DNA of 16,951 nucleotides, from NCBI GenBank assembly GCA_026388365.1, contig JAPLJW010000217.1:1-16951 (forward strand), given 5' to 3'. The stretch is from Deltaproteobacteria bacterium (GTDB lineage: Bacteria > Desulfobacterota > Syntrophia > Syntrophales > UBA5619). Positions within the stretch are counted from its first letter, which is position 1. The number at the start of each line of letters is the position of its first letter. A model generated the notes under the pieces. The model was not told the origin of the DNA. It was given only the letters and a program-made list of their open reading frames with translations, and did no database searches. This document shows, piece by piece, positions 13,823 through 16,951 of the stretch. A program made the translations under genes and the position numbers.

Positions 13823-14794
13823 ATGGCCACCCGTTTGAACGCCGCCGTCTCCAGAACCGTGCCGCAGACCCTTCGGAAAGACCCTGCCCGGATCGTTTTT
13901 TCTTGCATTTTTGCTGTCATCTTTCTGCTTCTTCTCCTCGGAACGGTTCGATCCGCCGCTGCCGACTGGAGACCGCTTGTCGAACGCCTGGCGGCCGATG
14001 GTTTCAACCGGTCGGCGATGGAGACGCTTTTCGCCCGCCCGGAGGTCCGGTTCGAGCCGGACGCGATGGCCGAAAAAATAAAGGCCCTGGTCCGGAGCCA
14101 GTCCTCCGGCCCTGACTCCCCCGCCGAACGGATGAAGAACGCCGTCCGCCGGGACTACCTGAACCGCTGGACCATCGACCGCGCCCGCTCCTACACCGTC
14201 GATAACCTGGCCGTTCTCGAGCAGATTCACGCCCTCTACGGCGTCCCGAAGGAGATCGTCGTCTCGATCCTGCTGATCGAAACCAACCTCGGCCGCAACA
14301 CCGGGAACCGCTGTGTGTTCAACCGTCTGGCCAGCATGGCCCTCAGCGCCGACCTGGAAACCGTCCGGCCCCATCTGGACCCCAAGACGATCGCCGGAGA
14401 GAACGAAAGGTTCGCCCGTCGCCGCTGCCGTGAGAAAGGCGACTGGGCCTACGACGAGATCAAGGCGCTGCTCCGCCTGGCCGACCGGGACGGCGTCGAC
14501 CCGCTCGGCATCCGGGGTTCGATCTATGGGGCGATCGGCCTGTGCCAGTTCATGCCCTCCAACGTCTCCATCTACGGCGTGGACGCCGACGGCGACGGTC
14601 GCATCGATCTTTTCACCATGGCGGACGCCCTCCACAGCATCGCCAACTACCTGCGCGGACACGGCTGGCGTCCGGAGATGGACCGGAACGGCCAGCACCG
14701 CGTCATCTTTGATTATAACAACAGCACCGTCTATGCGAACACGGTCCTCGCCGTGGCCGAAAGGTTGAAGGACCGGAGCCGGACAAGGCCTTAA
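13823..14794 (+). CDS. MltB-like lytic murein transglycosylase
   Basis: This 323-residue protein has a membrane anchor or signal peptide at about 24-47 (IVFSCIFAVIFLLLLLGT, then SAAA). A catalytic domain of the SLT_2/MltB type follows. ILLIETNLGRNTGN contains the catalytic Glu153. GAIGLCQFMPSN and the following acidic loop DADGDGRIDL match MltB landmarks, and HSIANYLRGHGW closes the domain. It cleaves glycan strands between MurNAc and GlcNAc with 1,6-anhydro product formation, in the periplasm. ATG at 13823 has GAGGA 5 nt upstream; a GTG nine codons earlier is less likely. No lipobox cysteine is evident at the cleavage region, so it may be soluble or anchored by the helix rather than lipidated. 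Confidence 0.9.
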   Translation: MATRLNAAVSRTVPQTLRKDPARIVFSCIFAVIFLLLLLGTVRSAAADWRPLVERLAADGFNRSAMETLFARPEVRFEPDAMAEKIKALVRSQSSGPDSPAERMKNAVRRDYLNRWTIDRARSYTVDNLAVLEQIHALYGVPKEIVVSILLIETNLGRNTGNRCVFNRLASMALSADLETVRPHLDPKTIAGENERFARRRCREKGDWAYDEIKALLRLADRDGVDPLGIRGSIYGAIGLCQFMPSNVSIYGVDADGDGRIDLFTMADALHSIANYLRGHGWRPEMDRNGQHRVIFDYNNSTVYANTVLAVAERLKDRSRTRP

Positions 14795-14814
14795 TTTAAT
14801 TTGGAATTCAATTG

Positions 14815-14870
14815 GGGGACATAATACCAATTTCAAGCAGGCCAATGCCCTGAATTGGTATTATGTCCCC
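14815..14870. repeat. Perfect 18-bp inverted repeat, REP/MITE-like hairpin
   Basis: GGGGACATAATACCAATT (14815-14832) and its exact reverse complement (14853-14870) flank 20 nt that hold a small GGC/GCC stem. The AT-rich arms differ from the GC-rich repeats elsewhere in the window. The layout resembles single hairpins associated with REP-type or IS200/Y1-like transposases, but no such gene is here. It follows the lytic transglycosylase stop by 20 nt; there is no T-run after it, so it is not a standard terminator. Confidence 0.85.
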
Positions 14871-14944
14871 ACCATGATGGCGGCGTGGGTTGCTATTAGA
14901 TTAATATCGGCTATTACCTTATATAATCAATCGATCCCATCCCA

Positions 14945-14973
14945 TTGACACCACCCGTGCCATTGCATATACT
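14945..14973 (+). promoter_or_regulatory. Sigma-70-type promoter for clpS-clpA
   Basis: TTGACA (14945-14950) and TATACT (14968-14973) are separated by exactly 17 nt, close to the housekeeping consensus. Transcription would begin near 14980, leaving a leader of about 45 nt before clpS. This is the only strong promoter I can read in the window. Confidence 0.75.
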
Positions 14974-15023
14974 ATGACCCAAGACTCAAGGGCCGGAATC
15001 ATGCACACAGGGGTTGCACAGCG

Positions 15024-15335
15024 ATGGCGGACGTACCGCAGGATCTGCCGGAAGGCGATGTAAAAAATGACCAGGAGATCCGGGAACCGAAGATGTACCG
15101 GGTGCTCCTGCACAACGACGATTACACGACGATGGACTTTGTGATCGAGGTCCTCATCTCGATCTTCCACAAACCGGCGGCGGACGCCACGAGGATCATG
15201 ATCGACGTCCACAAAAAAGGAAATGGGATCTGCGGGGTCTATACCTATGACATCGCGGCGACCCGGGTGGTGCGGGTTCATCAACTGGCCAGGAAGCGGG
15301 AATTCCCGCTGAAATGCTCCCTGGAGGAGGCCTGA
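15024..15335 (+). CDS. clpS: ClpS, N-end-rule adaptor for ClpAP
   Basis: This 103-residue protein matches ClpS. LLHNDDYTTMDFVIEVL (about 28-44) contains the substrate-binding Asn31-Asp32-Asp33 and Met37. IDVHKKGNGICGVYTYDIA (60-78) holds His63, which closes the pocket for N-terminal Leu, Phe, Trp or Tyr. The first 20 residues are a flexible tail, as in the family, used to deliver substrates to ClpA. It acts in the cytoplasm. The ribosome binding site is weak (AGGGG 10 nt upstream); an ATG at 15001 is in another frame. clpA follows 27 nt after the stop. Confidence 0.95.
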   Translation: MADVPQDLPEGDVKNDQEIREPKMYRVLLHNDDYTTMDFVIEVLISIFHKPAADATRIMIDVHKKGNGICGVYTYDIAATRVVRVHQLARKREFPLKCSLEEA

Positions 15336-15362
15336 CGGTCCCCGTGAAGGGAAGGGAAGATC

Positions 15363-16951
<1,589 letters not shown>

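Noticed and set aside
13691..14845. 384-codon open frame on the minus strand
   Set aside because: It is antisense to the lytic transglycosylase, and its ends lie in two repeat elements.

Overview
The window is GC-rich, Gram-negative bacterial chromosome. It carries a clpS-clpA pair, a lipobox lipoprotein, an MltB-type lytic transglycosylase and an L,D-transpeptidase. The protein styles and the dense palindromic intergenic repeats suggest a Desulfobacterota/Syntrophales-like (former Deltaproteobacteria) organism. That placement is inference; no rRNA or other marker gene is present. There are no tRNAs, rRNAs, CRISPR arrays or transposase genes.

Layout from left to right. Minus strand: a MoxR/CoxD-like AAA ATPase (256-1107) followed by the start of a CoxE-like VWA protein that runs off the left edge. 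Plus strand: a DUF1460 amidase-like protein (1501-2547) coupled by an ATGA overlap to a 50-residue single-pass membrane protein (2544-2696). Minus strand: a DUF4922 HIT-like protein (2760-3836), a large beta-lactamase-fold lipoprotein (4105-6204) and a YddA/SbmA-type ABC exporter (6306-8030). Also on the minus strand is a probable operon running 12259 to 8466: HMG-CoA-lyase-like enzyme, two-domain glycosyltransferase, azlC, azlD. Plus strand: LysM/YkuD L,D-transpeptidase (12666-13565), lytic transglycosylase (13823-14794), then clpS and clpA (clpA cut by the right edge) behind a near-consensus sigma-70 promoter.

Shared functions. Several genes act on the cell wall or envelope: the DUF1460 protein, L,D-transpeptidase, lytic transglycosylase, serine-hydrolase lipoprotein and possibly the ABC exporter and glycosyltransferase. 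ClpS/ClpA is the N-end-rule adaptor and unfoldase. AzlCD is a branched-chain amino acid exporter, placed downstream of an HMG-CoA-lyase-like enzyme.

The most unusual content is intergenic. There is a 177-bp palindromic element at 1206-1382. A family of modular palindromes occurs near 3912-4049, 8228-8400, 12350-12507 and 13637-13791. They share a core (CCGGCGAAAGCCGG or close variants), two copies share 62 identical bases, and the outer terminal inverted repeats differ between copies. A separate perfect 18-bp inverted repeat lies at 14815-14870. Base composition is mosaic: the ABC-transporter block is clearly AT-richer than the genes on either side. I did not find a convincing new defence or biosynthetic system. 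The best leads are the repeat family, the DUF1460-microprotein pair and the HMG-CoA-lyase-like enzyme that lacks the usual catalytic cysteine.
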